From Maylandia zebra (Eukaryota > Chordata > Actinopteri > Cichliformes > Cichlidae): a stretch of 64,000 nucleotides of DNA. The DNA lies in contig NC_135187.1 in NCBI RefSeq assembly GCF_041146795.1, forward strand, positions 3,979,556 to 4,043,555, read 5' to 3'. Below the pieces are notes generated by a model. That model was not told the origin of the DNA, did not search any database, and saw only the letters and a list, made by a program, of their open reading frames with translations. Numbering within the stretch: the stretch's first letter is position 1; every line of letters starts with the position of its first letter. Both the position numbers and the translations under genes were made by a program. Positions 1-36,490 of the stretch are shown one piece after another.

Positions 1-944
1 GGTGTGTGTGTGGAAGGAGGGGGGTGTGTGTTCGTGTATGCATAGAGGAATGGGGAAGAGGGGGGGGGGGGGTGGATTGACTATTATGGTCTGTACGTTG
101 CAAGGTAACTATGCAGAGTGGGGGAGGGGTCAGTGAAGTGTGTGTGTATGTGTGGTAGTGGTGGAGGAGGGGGGGCATATTATGGGATGCCTGCCCCCTG
201 ATCTCTTTGTGTATGTGTGCGCGCGCGCGCGAGCGGGGTGTGTGTAGTGTGCAAGGAAGAGAAAGAGGAGACGGCGTCGTGCGCACACGCTGCTGCTACA
301 CACAAAAAACCACGGAAATATATTTAAATTGTTAAGATAACGGTGTACATACAAGAAAAAAGAGCCTCTAAGTGCTGACCGGCGAACAAACTGAGCCCGG
401 AGTTACTGTTTTTGGAGCCGGTGTGGGACTCAAGTTGTGAGTATCAGTTTTTATTGTTTGTGGGTTTTACTTGAGTCAGGCTGGTTGGGATGCCGGGTGG
501 TTATAAAAGAACCCACCGTGAGGTATTTTATGGGGTAGATATGAGCGTGTGAGGGGGTCTTGTGTTTGATCTGAACCTGGCCGCCGGTCAAGCTCGGCTA
601 GCACGCATGCTAATGAGACGGAAACTAACGATAATGGCAAGATGGCATGTTAGCGGAGATGGAGTGTGGGCTAATCTTTACGAGCTGTCCAAAGTTAGAG
701 TTATTGTCCAAAAAGAAACCTCGTGTGGGGATTGTTTATTGTCCTGATTGCTGTCTTATGTATATTCACTTCCTTCCGCTCTCTTTTTTTTGTTCTTCTC
801 TGCCCCCCACCCCCCCTACACTACAACACCTCCTCGACTTGGACGGACTCAAGCCTGGGTCAGAACTCTGGATTACCCTGGAAACTTTATTTAGTTAGCT
901 AAACTGCTAGCTAACTAAAGAAAGAAAGTTTTCTGTTGTCCGCT
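1..944 (+). promoter_or_regulatory. chd4: 5' flank, promoter region and leader of chd4
   Basis: No coding exon is supported before the ATG at 945. The first 300 bases are G/T-rich with GT runs and a 12-14 base G run near 60-72. From about 560 onward, TTAGC/GCTAA/GCTAGC words recur (597, 608, 650, 670, 893, 909) and continue into intron 1 (1024-1350). A GATGG-containing sequence at 640-662 resembles a weak YY1 site. A possible non-coding first exon could end at about 435, where the sequence reads TT|gtgagt, but no matching acceptor was identified. The transcription start site is therefore unresolved. Assignment as promoter is by position and is an inference. Confidence 0.5.
891..918. repeat. 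Perfect inverted repeat (10-bp arms) in the chd4 leader
   Basis: TTAGTTAGCT at 891-900 and AGCTAACTAA at 909-918 are exact reverse complements separated by 8 bases. One further flanking pair (890/919) also matches. It ends 26 bases before the chd4 ATG, so if transcribed it could form a hairpin in the 5' leader. It is built from the same TTAGC/GCTAA word that is frequent across 560-1350. Confidence 0.7.
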
Positions 945-26638
<25,694 letters not shown>

Positions 26639-26978
26639 GACTGAACGTCGGCTCTTTACCTCGAAAACCACCCCCTGCCTCACCTCGACATTCCTGATTG
26701 GTGCACAGGAGTAAGACAGACTTCGCGCCTCAAGCTTGAAGCCACGCCCACTTCACATTTTTTGGTTTTGTTTGTTTGTTTTGATTACCCCCACCCCTGA
26801 AAAAAAGGACTTTACAGATTTTCCCCCCCCCCGGAGGATCAAATCCCCCTCCCCTCCCCACTGAGAACGAGGCTGTGGACAGAAAAGCTGTTTTATTTTT
26901 TCCTCCATTTTTTTCAACTTCTGTATTAATATTATTGATATAATGTTATTATGATGGTTTTTTTTGGGACCTAAACAA

Positions 26979-26984
26979 AATAAA
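26979..26984 (+). terminator. chd4: chd4 polyadenylation signal
   Basis: AATAAA lies 341 bases after the chd4 stop, in a T-rich and A-rich stretch that follows C-rich 3' UTR sequence. It is the first canonical signal downstream. The 3' UTR therefore probably covers 26639 to about 27000. Confidence 0.65.
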
Positions 26985-28284
26985 AAAATTAAATGAAGTT
27001 TTGTTGGAGCTTAAGTGATCCTCATAAAAACTCTGCCAACTTTTTATATCCGGTATAATTGTTTTTCTCTGTGTTGTAGCAGCAATGATGTTAAAGGAGG
27101 AGGTGTGAGTCCTGCACATGTGGCAGCTTTGTGACTTAAAGATGTGATTTGTTTTTGAGAATTTAAAAAATTAATTGGTCGAGTGAAAGAAAATGGAAGG
27201 ATGAAAGGTGTTTACTGCTGTTGAAGCTTTACACACATTATGACTTTACTGTTTTTGTTCACTTTCTCGCGGTTAAAGTTCCTCCGGCTTGTTGTGATTT
27301 GCATTTTTAGCGCTTCACCTCACAGGAGTCTCCACCAGCCAGCAAGCTTAGCTCCAGGTACTTGACGGCAAGCCACTGGCCGCATTGTTGGCTGTACCTG
27401 TTCAACTCCTCATTAACACAAATATCAAATTAAATGGCTGCCATGTTATTGGTTGGTGCATTCGGGCATGTACGCGTGGGGAAGAGAGGTGAATGTGGAA
27501 TGGCGTGAGATGGGCTGTTCTGATTATTTTTAAAGAAATTGCTGATCTGCTTTGGAGAGGCTACGTGGGTAAATCAGAGTCCAAAATGGAGAAAATGTCC
27601 AGAGTGCAGCAGAGTACTTGTTGATGTCAGAGGAGCTGGCCTGTTCAAGCTGACAGGAATGCAACAGTGACCTCAAATGACCACCAGATACAACCGAGTG
27701 CAGCCTGGAAACAAATGCACGCATGCATCTCTCCCATCAGGAAACGAGTCACAGCCCAAAGACTGAAGAAAAGCAGTCCTCAGGTACGTCTCTGTCCACA
27801 CGTCATCAAACTGGTTTCTCATGACTGAGTTCACTGTACTCGAGGCCTCCACCGTGTGACGCCATCGTATTCATATGGACCAAAACCTCAGGAGTGTATC
27901 CAGTACCTTTGTACCACGAAGAGCCGAAGCAGCACTGAAGGAGGGTTGAATCCAGTACGAGTAAGGTGTGACCACGAAAGTATATTTATCAGGTAACTGT
28001 ATTTTAAACTCCTTTAAATGTCACCAAGTCCTCAATGACCCACGCGGTGTTCGTATTTTTAGTTTGGTTTAATGTTTCTCACTGTATGAGACTTCACCTG
28101 AAAGGCAAAATCTTCTGCTCTATTAAAATGTGCCTGCTCAGGTGGGCGACTGCTGCACATTCAACGTGGACTCATTTAAAACACAAGCCCTTTAAAACCT
28201 ATAGTTTGTATTTAGGCTGAAGAATATTAAAGATGCCAAACAAACAAGGGCACAAAGACGCTGTGTGTGTGTAGCAAACATGAC
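26985..28284. other. Intergenic region between convergent chd4 and vamp1
   Basis: 1.3 kb between the two polyadenylation signals. Apart from a decayed Tc1-like segment at 27617-27975 no gene-like structure is seen. Confidence 0.7.
27617..27975 (+). pseudogene. Decayed Tc1-like transposase fragment
   Basis: Segments such as TTGATGTCAGAGGAGCTGGC, CGAAGAGCCGAAGCAGCACTG and the terminal GGGTTGAATCCAGTACGAG follow the order expected from the 3' half of a Tc1-like transposase, but with deletions and frame disruptions. The CAGTACC...CACGAAG...AAG-CAG-TCTGAA type ending matches copies at 32775-33420 and 56625-56995 in this window. No open frame survives. Family assignment rests on comparison between the copies and recall of a common fish Tc1 family. 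Confidence 0.5.
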
Positions 28285-29669
28285 TTTATTAGAAAGTCCA
28301 GGCTGTTCTCTCTGAGCGTGTCAAAGAAGTACAGAAGAAACACTGACGATGATGATGATGAGCGACTCCCACCTTCCACCATTCGGTCTAAGATGGACTA
28401 ATATATTTCAAAGGTTAAATAATCACTTCAGCCTCAAAGCTCCTTCACACACAGGGGACCGATCCAGGCTGAACAAAGAAACATGTTGAACATTCAAACC
28501 ACAGATAACAAAACTCAGGCTGGTTCACAACACGATGAAACAAATGCAGGACAGCCGGACGGAGCTGGGCACGCGAGCAGGTGGGTTAATCACGCAGGAA
28601 GTCAGATTTCTGCTCAGTAATGGTCTGCACCGAGAGAAGAGCCAAGCAGGAATCTGTAAACCCAGGTTTAACACAGAAAGAGCAGCTGTGCTTAAATGTT
28701 TCAAGCTCGAGTAGGAAACCTGATTTCAGTGTCACTCATGAGGATTCGTGGCGTGAGCGTTAGGATGAAGAGCGAGAAAGTCAGAATTGGTCGATTTAGG
28801 CAACAAACTGTTCTGAGAGGTGAGCAGGTTCATCATAGTCGGGCTTCCTCTGCTGCTGGATCATCGAAACCTCAAAGCCTGACAGAGACGATGGGTTTCA
28901 AGCCTGATAACAAAGTTCGATGCAGGCTTTCGTCTTTACAAAGCTGTAACTTTACAGAAAAGATGAATATCTCTAATTTCCCTTCCTGCTGATCTGGCGA
29001 TCCAGTGTCACTCCTGCCTTTATTAAGATTTCCATGACTGACGATGAGAATCCTAAAGGCTGCATTATGTGAACTGAATTATCGTACGTTTAAATTTACT
29101 TGGATAGATGATTTTATATTTAAAGCACAAAGCCTAACTTTGTAGAGATTTTTAGTATAACACGGAAACCTCATTTTATTTCAAGATTAGTCTGCAATGC
29201 TGCTCCTTTCCTTTGTATTTAAGGAACTCAAACAGCTCTTTTGGATGCTGCTCACATCCCTCTGGGTCACTCAGAAGCCCTCTGAAGAGAAGCCAGCTGA
29301 CTATTCGACTTCAGCTCTTACTGGTGTCCAGTAAACCTCACACTGCTTCCTGTCCATGAATCTTGCATGCACTGAGCTGCAGAAAAAACAGGCGCAGCAG
29401 GAGGTTTTTTCTTTTTGTTTCAGTGTTTAAAGGACAAACCTGGGTCAACAGATTTTACACCTGCAGTAAACCCAACCCGGTAACAAAGTCAGGAAACCGG
29501 CCTCATGCAGAGGCACAATAAGGAGGTAGTGGAGCACATTATGTGAGCATGCATGGAGGCTTTGGAGGAAGGCATCGCTGGGGTGGAGGAGCACTGAGGA
29601 GAGGCTGGATTTGGCGTTCGGTGGTGCAGACTCGTCCTGTGACTTGTTCGTCCATCCCTGAAGAGCAGC
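28285..29669 (-). other. vamp1: vamp1 3' UTR with polyadenylation signal at 28285-28290
   Basis: After the vamp1 stop (29670-29672) there is no further exon. The minus strand has AATAAA at 28290-28285, preceded by A/T-rich sequence and followed by GT-rich sequence, as expected for a cleavage region. A UTR of about 1.4 kb is inferred. Alternative earlier signals cannot be excluded. Confidence 0.55.
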
Positions 29670-32264
29670 TCAGTAGAAGAAATACACTGAGGACAGCAAA
29701 CACAGATATTTGTCTCTGAGTGATATTTAAAAGTAAAAAGAAGCTTTTATAACCCTTAGAGTGCAACAGACTGTAAAATCCTCCTAGGACGTCTCCTGGT
29801 GCAGCTCTGGATCATCTTCTGCTTGTCTGCTTTTTTTAGGCTGCTCTGATTGCTCTGTACTTTCAAACATCAACTTCTGCATCAAACTGCTCTGATTTTA
29901 CACGAGGATCTGCAGCTCTGAGTGCAGACAGCAGTCAGTGATGGGTGCAGCTACCGGCTCTGAAAGTAAAGTAAAGTAAAATTTGCTAGCCTTTGAAAAA
30001 CCTAATCGGCAGAGTGTGTCTGCAAACTTTCCTTAAAATGGGTTTTAATGTTTCTGCAGAAGAAGCAGAACAGGGCTTCCAGGAAGCTGAACCTCCATAC
30101 TGAAAATGCTCCACAGGTGCACATAAGGAGGCCAAGAAACCACATGCAAAAATAAGAGAAGGCTTTATTTTACTCACAGAAAATGACGCCAACAAATATA
30201 ACACCTACAATGGCCATGATGATCATCATCTGGAAGAAAGACAAAACAAACAGAGCCATCAGAAACAAAAGATGAACTTAAGAAGATGAAACAGCCGTTT
30301 AATTCCACCGAGACAATAAATCACTCCATCGTCTGCTGCTTATCAGCCTCCAACCCCCTCCTCCAGCTCCTCAGAGGGGATACTGAGGTGTTCCCGGGTC
30401 AGCAGAGACATCATCTCTCCAGCTTGTCTTCAGTCTGCTCGGGGTCTCTTCTAACCCAGACATGTGTCCACCAAACCTGGCTTGTTTGTTGAGAAGCGCT
30501 GGCTCCTGTTTGAGCGCTTTCCGGAGCACTGTGGTCCTAGCTAGAAATAATCTTTCACTTTAATTTTAAGTAGAAACAGTGCACAAGTAGAAGTTACAAT
30601 TAATTATAGCCTCAGTTTATTTACCTGCAAATATACATTTTAAGGTCCTTAATATACATTACTGTGTTTAAAATAGGTATAAACCTTCTCATATTACGTT
30701 TCAGCTTTCAACAAAATGTGAAGAAACCACAGCAATGACTTCATGTGAACATCTGTGGACTGTGCTGAAGAGAAATCAGCTCAATTTCAACTGGCCAAAC
30801 ACCGCCCCCTGGTGGTGAAGGTCATTATTAAAATTTGCAGAAGGTAATTGCAAAAGAGAGCGATTATTCTTTTACTTATTCTCGGTCATGTATTCAGTCT
30901 CAGCGGTACAAACAATCCCAGTAAGCCTAAAGTGTTGTTTCAGCTCTTGATCTGATGGTCTTCATATGATAATCTGAGACACACAGTTGTTGCTGTGTTG
31001 CTGTTCAAACCTTTAGTTTAAAGGGAGCAGTCAATCAGGAGAACGATGGTGTAAGCTGAGGGTGGCCTTAAACGCTCTTTTTTGTAATTATTCCCCCAAA
31101 TTTGTTGAATTAGTTCAGTGAGAACTGGATTTTACAGCTGGGCGATGATCTGTCTGTAGCTGCGAGGTGGTCCCATATGTTTCTTCCTTTCTTCTCAAAG
31201 TCTGAATTTTCTTTCTATTTCTGTATAACAAGATGGACTAATTGCATTTCCCTTGATGCTAAACAAGCTGTTTCTGCACTCTTGTGTGAGTCTGAGATAG
31301 AGATTCATATAACTTTGATAATACTGAGTCATTCTTTGTTGAGCTAGTGCTTGTTTCTCTTTGAAATGTGTGGTTTCATTTTAAAAGGTACTTTTTTAAA
31401 GTTAACTTTGGACTAAGAAGTTCACCGCCAGGGGGCAGCATTTATAGATTTTAGATGTGCACTGCTGTTCTTTTAACTTTGGACTTTTCTTTGTCACCCA
31501 TGTCCTTTCCCAGGCTGTCGTTTGAAATAGAATGCATTTTTTAATTATTTCCATCATTAAATAAAGACATTGTCCTTGTGGCACTGCCTGTCCATACTTC
31601 AACTTCAGCTGATATCTCGTTGACTTTTTTATTTTTTAAAGCTTCAGTAAGTTTTTTGGGAGGTTTTGAACTTCTTTTAAATACAAGAAATTACAATAAC
31701 TGCCATTAAAGGAAGCTTTTGAAGTTTGCAAGCAGAGGCCAAGAATAAAAATAAAAAGAGTTTAAATGAGCCGAGTAGGCGTGGCCAACTAGAAATATAA
31801 AGCAGACGACGCCCTGCAGATTTTAATATATGTCATGTTGCACAGTGTGCGTGTGTGTTGATCTAAATTCCCCATAAATAAAATCCACATGATGACATTA
31901 GAGTGAAACAGGCAGGAAATCACCTCTGATGGGGGGAGGGCGAGAGAGATTAACAAGAACAAGAGGTTTAGAGAGAGAGAGAGCGATTGGTGGTGACTGT
32001 GTGTGTTTGAAATGTGTGTGTGTATTCAGAGCTGTTCAGTGTTTACATATAAAGAAAGAAAATCTCCTAACTGTCATTGAAAAAGCTAAAAGAAAATGTT
32101 TTTGTGTGTTTTTAGAGCATTTTGTTTGGGTCTATTTTCAGCGGCGTATGAATCCACATTTGTTCTCTGCCCACTGTGAGAGCAGGAGTGTGTTTATGGT
32201 GACAGTGTGGGTCATTAAAGCAGAATAAAATGCATCACATATGATTGTTCGGATGTATCCATGT

Positions 32265-32319
<55 letters not shown>

Positions 32320-35300
32320 GGATAGGAGGAGTTACGTCACACATCACAGCTGGCTTTTTAATCCCTGACTGTCACTCTAATCCAGATTGAGATTTTCCTC
32401 TTCCTCTCTCTGATTTGCTGTCAGTCAAACAGTCTCTCCTCCTCTCCTCTAATGTAATCCTCTTCCTCCTCAGGCTATCCAGCGATTGGACGGTCTGAAC
32501 TGTACAGAGGGGAGGCGGGGCTTGATGGACTGACGCTGAGATAAAAAAAGACCTGGCATCTGAGGCTGGATGGATGAAGAGGAGATGCTGTGAGGTAGTG
32601 ATGGATAAGTTAAATGCACTTAATCGGTACATTAAACTGAAACTGTTCGTGCAGCTTCATTTCTACCTGTTATGATCACAGATTAACATGAAAACAACAC
32701 ATTGATTATGTAAAGATAATTTCAAAGTTTTCTGAAATCTTTTCCACAACAAGGGATGTAACCTGTTTAAACACCTGTTACCACAAATATCTAATCGGCA
32801 GCAGCTGAATGCATTGAAGCATGTAGACGTGTAAAATGATCCACAGGGATTTTCCTGCACAAGCATCTCTAGAGTTTAAGAATGACATGAAACAGAGAAT
32901 ATCCAGCGAGCAGTAATGGTTGCTGATGATGTCATAAATCAGGGGAGCATTGCCAGACTGCTTTGAGCTGATAGCAAGCCAGCGGTAACTTAATAACTGC
33001 TCATTCCAACTAAAGTATGCAGAAGAGCATCTCTCCACCACAGCCTGTCTGACCATAGTCGCTGACCATGCCAATCCTTTTATGGCCACAGTACATCCAT
33101 ATTCTGCTTCCAGCAAGATAGCACACCTCATGCCACGAACTAAAATGATCTCAAGCTGATTTCTTGAACATGACAGTGAGCTCAGTGTATTTGAACAGCC
33201 TCCGCAGTCACCGGATCTCAATCCAACAGAGCACCTTGGGGACCAGGAGATTTGCATCATAGATGTGCAGCTGACAAATCTGCAGCGCTTGCGTGAAAAT
33301 GTGGAGCTAAATCTCTGAGGTAAGTTTCCAGCACTTCGCTGAATAAATGCCACAAAGTATTAAAGCAGTTCTGAAAGCAAAAGGGGTCCAGCCCAGTTCT
33401 ACAGGTGCACCTAATGTTCTGCAATCTTGATTTGTAACTCTATATATTTACTTCAGCTGTGTTGTGATCATTATTTCAGTAATGTTATGTTTAGAGTTTG
33501 ATGCGTGAAGATCTATAAAAAAAAAAACAAAAAAACACTTTAATGGTGGTTTCTACTCAGAAATCCGAGGCCACACTGTCTGCTGCAAGAAACCAACCGG
33601 AGGGGAGGATGTGGGGTGATGGGAAGGAAACGTGGAAAAATCTCCTTGTGTCACACCCACCTTGCAATTTTTCCACCAGTACTTGTTCTTGAGTTTGGCA
33701 GCGCTGCTCTCGAACTGCGAGGCTCCGGCCTGCAGGGCGTCGGCGCGGTCGTCCAGCTCCGACAGCTTCTGATCTCTCTCCAGGACTTTGTCCACATTCA
33801 CACGCATGATGTCCACCACCTGAGGGATGAAAACACCCATCAGCATCTCTGATACGTTTTCCATTTGCTCGTAGTGAGCTGCAGTCCTCACCTCGTCCAC
33901 CTGTGCCTGTGTCTGCTGGAGTCGTCTGTTGCTCGTCAGGTTTGGGGCCTGAGCTGGAGGACCCCCCTCACCTTCCGGGGCCCCGGGAGCTCCTGGAGTC
34001 CCTGCTGCATCTGGAGTCGACCTGCAGGGAAAATGTGAGTTTTGTAACAAGAATTCAGTCAAAAATGACTCATTTATCCCAGCAGTAGAATACAGTTAGA
34101 GGTAGGCATCTAGGCTTTGAGCGCATAACTTCAGGCTTATGTGCAATATATATAAAGATGGAGTGGTGACTAAACATCCCTGTGGCGTCCAGAGGTGGAT
34201 GTATGGGTTGTGGGGGCACTGAGAGAGCAGACAGTGATGCAGGGCAACAGCAGCACTGACATGTCAGAGGGGAAAAACAGCTTGAAGGCCATTTAAAGAA
34301 TGCTGCTTAAAGGCACTGCAGCTCCTTGACTTTTCAAAGCCGACTGCTGCCTTGACTTTTGAAATACTGTATATAAACAGATAGTGTGTATGTTGGTCAG
34401 ATCTATAGCTAAAGGTTCTACGTGGATCTCTCTAGAAAATAACATGTTTTAGCTGCAAAAGTTTACTTAAAGCTCAAAAAGCATTTAGGAACTAAGAACT
34501 CAACAATAGGAAGGAAACTGTCATGTAGCAAAGTGTCTATGTGTATGCAAAGGCAGCAGAAGAGACTTTATTAAGAAGAAGAAGTGATTTCACCACCAAC
34601 ATACTTGTTGATTCCTTCTTTTTCTTTCAGTTTAACAAAAAGTAGCAGCTGGAAATACATAGGAGGAAACACGGTGCTGAATGGACCAATCAGGGTTGTT
34701 CTGTGGTGTAGAACAATGATACGAGGTGTAGTTAGAGTTCCAGAAAGGTTTCAGGTTTAAAACAGCAAAACTTTTCATTCTTGTGCAGCTCCAAATCTCA
34801 AATGTTAAATCAGCAATCAGACGCATGGCTGCACAAGAGCATGAAAGACATTCAGTTTTCTACACTGATGAAATATTTCTGACTATATAGTCTGATTTCC
34901 TTTGGTGCCGCCCCTCTAAACGCCCCTGTGTGAAGGAACTGCACATATAGTAATGATAATAATAATAATGAGATGAACTTGGTTTAAAATGGCCAAATAT
35001 TTGTTTTAAGAAAGAAAAAAGAAAAACAACAGATTTAAAGGGTGTGCAGCACTCTTGATTTTCTCCTTTTTACTTTTGATCCTTGCTCATCGGCCGAGGC
35101 AGCAGTGAAGCTGTGACAGTCGAGAGCTGCAAGGTTTTCATGGAGCGCCAGCCTCGATGAGCACAGCTGATGAATGAATCAGGATCGTGATTGCAGGTTT
35201 GGGAGGAGCACAGCAGTCTTTAGTTTGGCTCAGACAATAAATACAATATAATTAATAAATATAATAAACCTTTGTGTGCTACTAATATTATGTTTTAAAC

Positions 35301-35528
35301 TCTGAAGTAAGATCTCAGATGATTTTCACAGAGTGAAGCTTGTAATTTGTTAGACCTTAAAAGCAGGAACGCCGCCTGAATTCTAAACACAAACTCTAAT
35401 TCAGTAATAGAAACATGACTCATCAAAGTTTGGCCTCCGTCCACAAAATCAGAGTCTCAGAGGATGAAACAGCCTCAGCAGCTCAGAAGAGGTAAAGGAC
35501 AAATTAAAAGAATAAAAAATAAACAGTT

Positions 35529-35610
<82 letters not shown>

Positions 35611-35841
35611 GTTACTGCCAGCAGGCTTGTTTTCCACCCGCAAAATGGAGAAAGATTAGTGCAGCAGCAGCAGCAGCAGGAGTCTGACTGACTGATGGAG
35701 ATCAACATGCACTAAGTAATCACTCCCCTCCCCCCGCGGGACAAAACACACCAAAAACATTCCCACAGTGGGTTCTCTTCACTCTAAAAACTCCCAGGTG
35801 TTTGTAGCTTCGTGTGATATGTTTAAGTCTTTGTTTCTCTT

Positions 35842-35920
<79 letters not shown>

Positions 35921-36274
35921 CAGGAAATTAAAGCATCACAGCTCAGCCGATCACACTGTTTGATGATAGTTTTGTAGGTGAGTCACCCGGTGAGTCACGG
36001 TCGTACTTCTGCAGTCTCAGCACTGACATTTCCAGACAAGTTTCACTTTTGATCCATAAATTTAGAGATAAAAATTGATTTTAAAAATTAAATTAATAAG
36101 AAAAAAGGAGTTTGAATTGTGCTGTAGCTGTACCCACCACGGAATTTAATGAGGAATCTCTTTAGTCTGTTAACTACACTTTGTTTTTTGTTTTTTTAAA
36201 GCAGACATGGATTGAAAGATTTTAGAGGTTTTAAAAAGCCTGAAATAAATAAAAATGAGTCGGAGTACTCACAT
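29670..36274 (-). CDS. vamp1: Vesicle-associated membrane protein 1 (synaptobrevin 1), five exons
   Basis: This is a tail-anchored vesicle R-SNARE that pairs with syntaxin and SNAP-25 for synaptic vesicle exocytosis. Exons on the minus strand: 36274-36273 (only A and T of the start codon, plus 5' UTR), 34021-33892, 33819-33661, 30229-30178 and 29686-29670. They total 360 bases, giving 119 residues. The N-terminus is Pro/Gly/Ala-rich (2-28). The SNARE motif begins near [14 protein letters not shown]; the zero-layer arginine is R59 (KVLERDQ). A juxtamembrane WW (YWWKNCK) precedes the anchor at 98-119, which ends in LYFFY. Introns fall at the usual VAMP1/2 positions. The C-terminus and the chd4/iffo1 linkage favour VAMP1 over VAMP2. 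Unusual: the initiator codon is split AT|G across intron 1, and Asn replaces the usual basic residue in KLKxKYWW. Confidence 0.9.
29687..30177 (-). other. vamp1 intron 4
   Basis: 491 bases between the transmembrane exon and the last 17-base coding exon. Nothing else was recognised. The exon 5 acceptor is preceded by TTTGCTGTCCTCAG. Confidence 0.75.
30802..30822 (-). promoter_or_regulatory. CTCF-like motif
   Basis: The plus strand reads CCGCCCCCTGGTGGTGAAGG; its reverse complement fits the CTCF core. It shares GCCCCCTGGTGGTGAA with the site at 24040 and has the same orientation. It is only a motif match. Confidence 0.4.
31421..31441 (+). promoter_or_regulatory. CTCF-like motif, opposite orientation
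   Basis: TTCACCGCCAGGGGGCAGCA on the plus strand is the inverse of the two other CTCF-like sites, and lies about 600 bases from the one at 30802. It is only a motif match. Confidence 0.4.
32271..32318. repeat. (GT)n microsatellite
   Basis: About 48 bases of perfect GT in vamp1 intron 3. Confidence 0.95.
32775..33420 (+). pseudogene. Decayed Tc1-like transposon copy
   Basis: The left part (ATCTAATCGGCAGCAGC, GAAGCATGTAGACGTG) aligns with 56680-56725. The right part (GAGGTAAGTTTCCAGCACTT ... AAAAGGGGTCCAGCCCAGTT ... CACCTAAT) aligns with 56875-56975. Between them are remnants of the catalytic half, including CCTCCGCAGTCACCGGATCT, which reads Pro-Pro-Gln-Ser-Pro-Asp-Leu and is followed by Asn-Pro-Thr-Glu. 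Stops and indels break the frame. Its orientation is opposite to vamp1. Boundaries are approximate. Confidence 0.65.
35533..35607. repeat. (AC)n microsatellite
   Basis: About 75 bases of perfect AC repeat in vamp1 intron 1. Confidence 0.95.
35845..35919. repeat. Compound (CT)n(GT)n microsatellite
   Basis: A run of CT dinucleotides passes directly into a run of GT dinucleotides in vamp1 intron 1. The polypyrimidine/alternating junction is typical of compound microsatellites. Confidence 0.92.
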
Positions 36275-36490
36275 CTGAGCTGGAGGATGATGGAGATGAT
36301 CTGACAGAGGGTGAGGCTGGACCTAAACCGAGGAGGAGGACTTCTGTTCTCTGTCTGATGTCTTCATTCACTTTTTCTCTTAAAACACGTAGAAAAACTA
36401 CAACTGAAGCAGCTGCGCACAGACCGAAAAAACCTTTCGCGTCAGACACAAGTCCCGCCCCTATGCGCGCACACGCACGCATGCCCGCTT
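36273..36490 (-). promoter_or_regulatory. vamp1: vamp1 exon 1 leader and proximal promoter
   Basis: The minus strand ends exon 1 with CTCAGAT followed by the donor gtgagt. Upstream is a purine/CT-rich leader and a GC box (GGGGCGGGACT at 36461-36451) among GCGC and CGTGCG words. The GC box suggests the transcription start lies between about 36300 and 36440. This is inference from base composition and motif. Confidence 0.5.

Larger units (their letters stand above)
30230..33660 (-). other. vamp1 intron 3
   Basis: 3.4 kb carrying two CTCF-like motifs (30802-30822 and 31421-31441), a GT microsatellite at 32271-32318 and a decayed Tc1-like copy (32775-33420). No coding exon was recognised. Confidence 0.7.
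34022..36272 (-). other. vamp1 intron 1
   Basis: 2.25 kb, with microsatellites at 35533-35607 and 35845-35919. No other gene or mobile element was recognised. Confidence 0.7.

Noticed and set aside
33553..34062. A 169-codon minus-strand frame covering vamp1 exons 2-3
   Set aside because: It reads through the 72-base intron 2 and into intron 3; splice sites and the VAMP alignment give the correct exons.
35449..35708. Frames encoding Cys-Val or Thr-His repeats
   Set aside because: They are translations of the AC/GT microsatellite.
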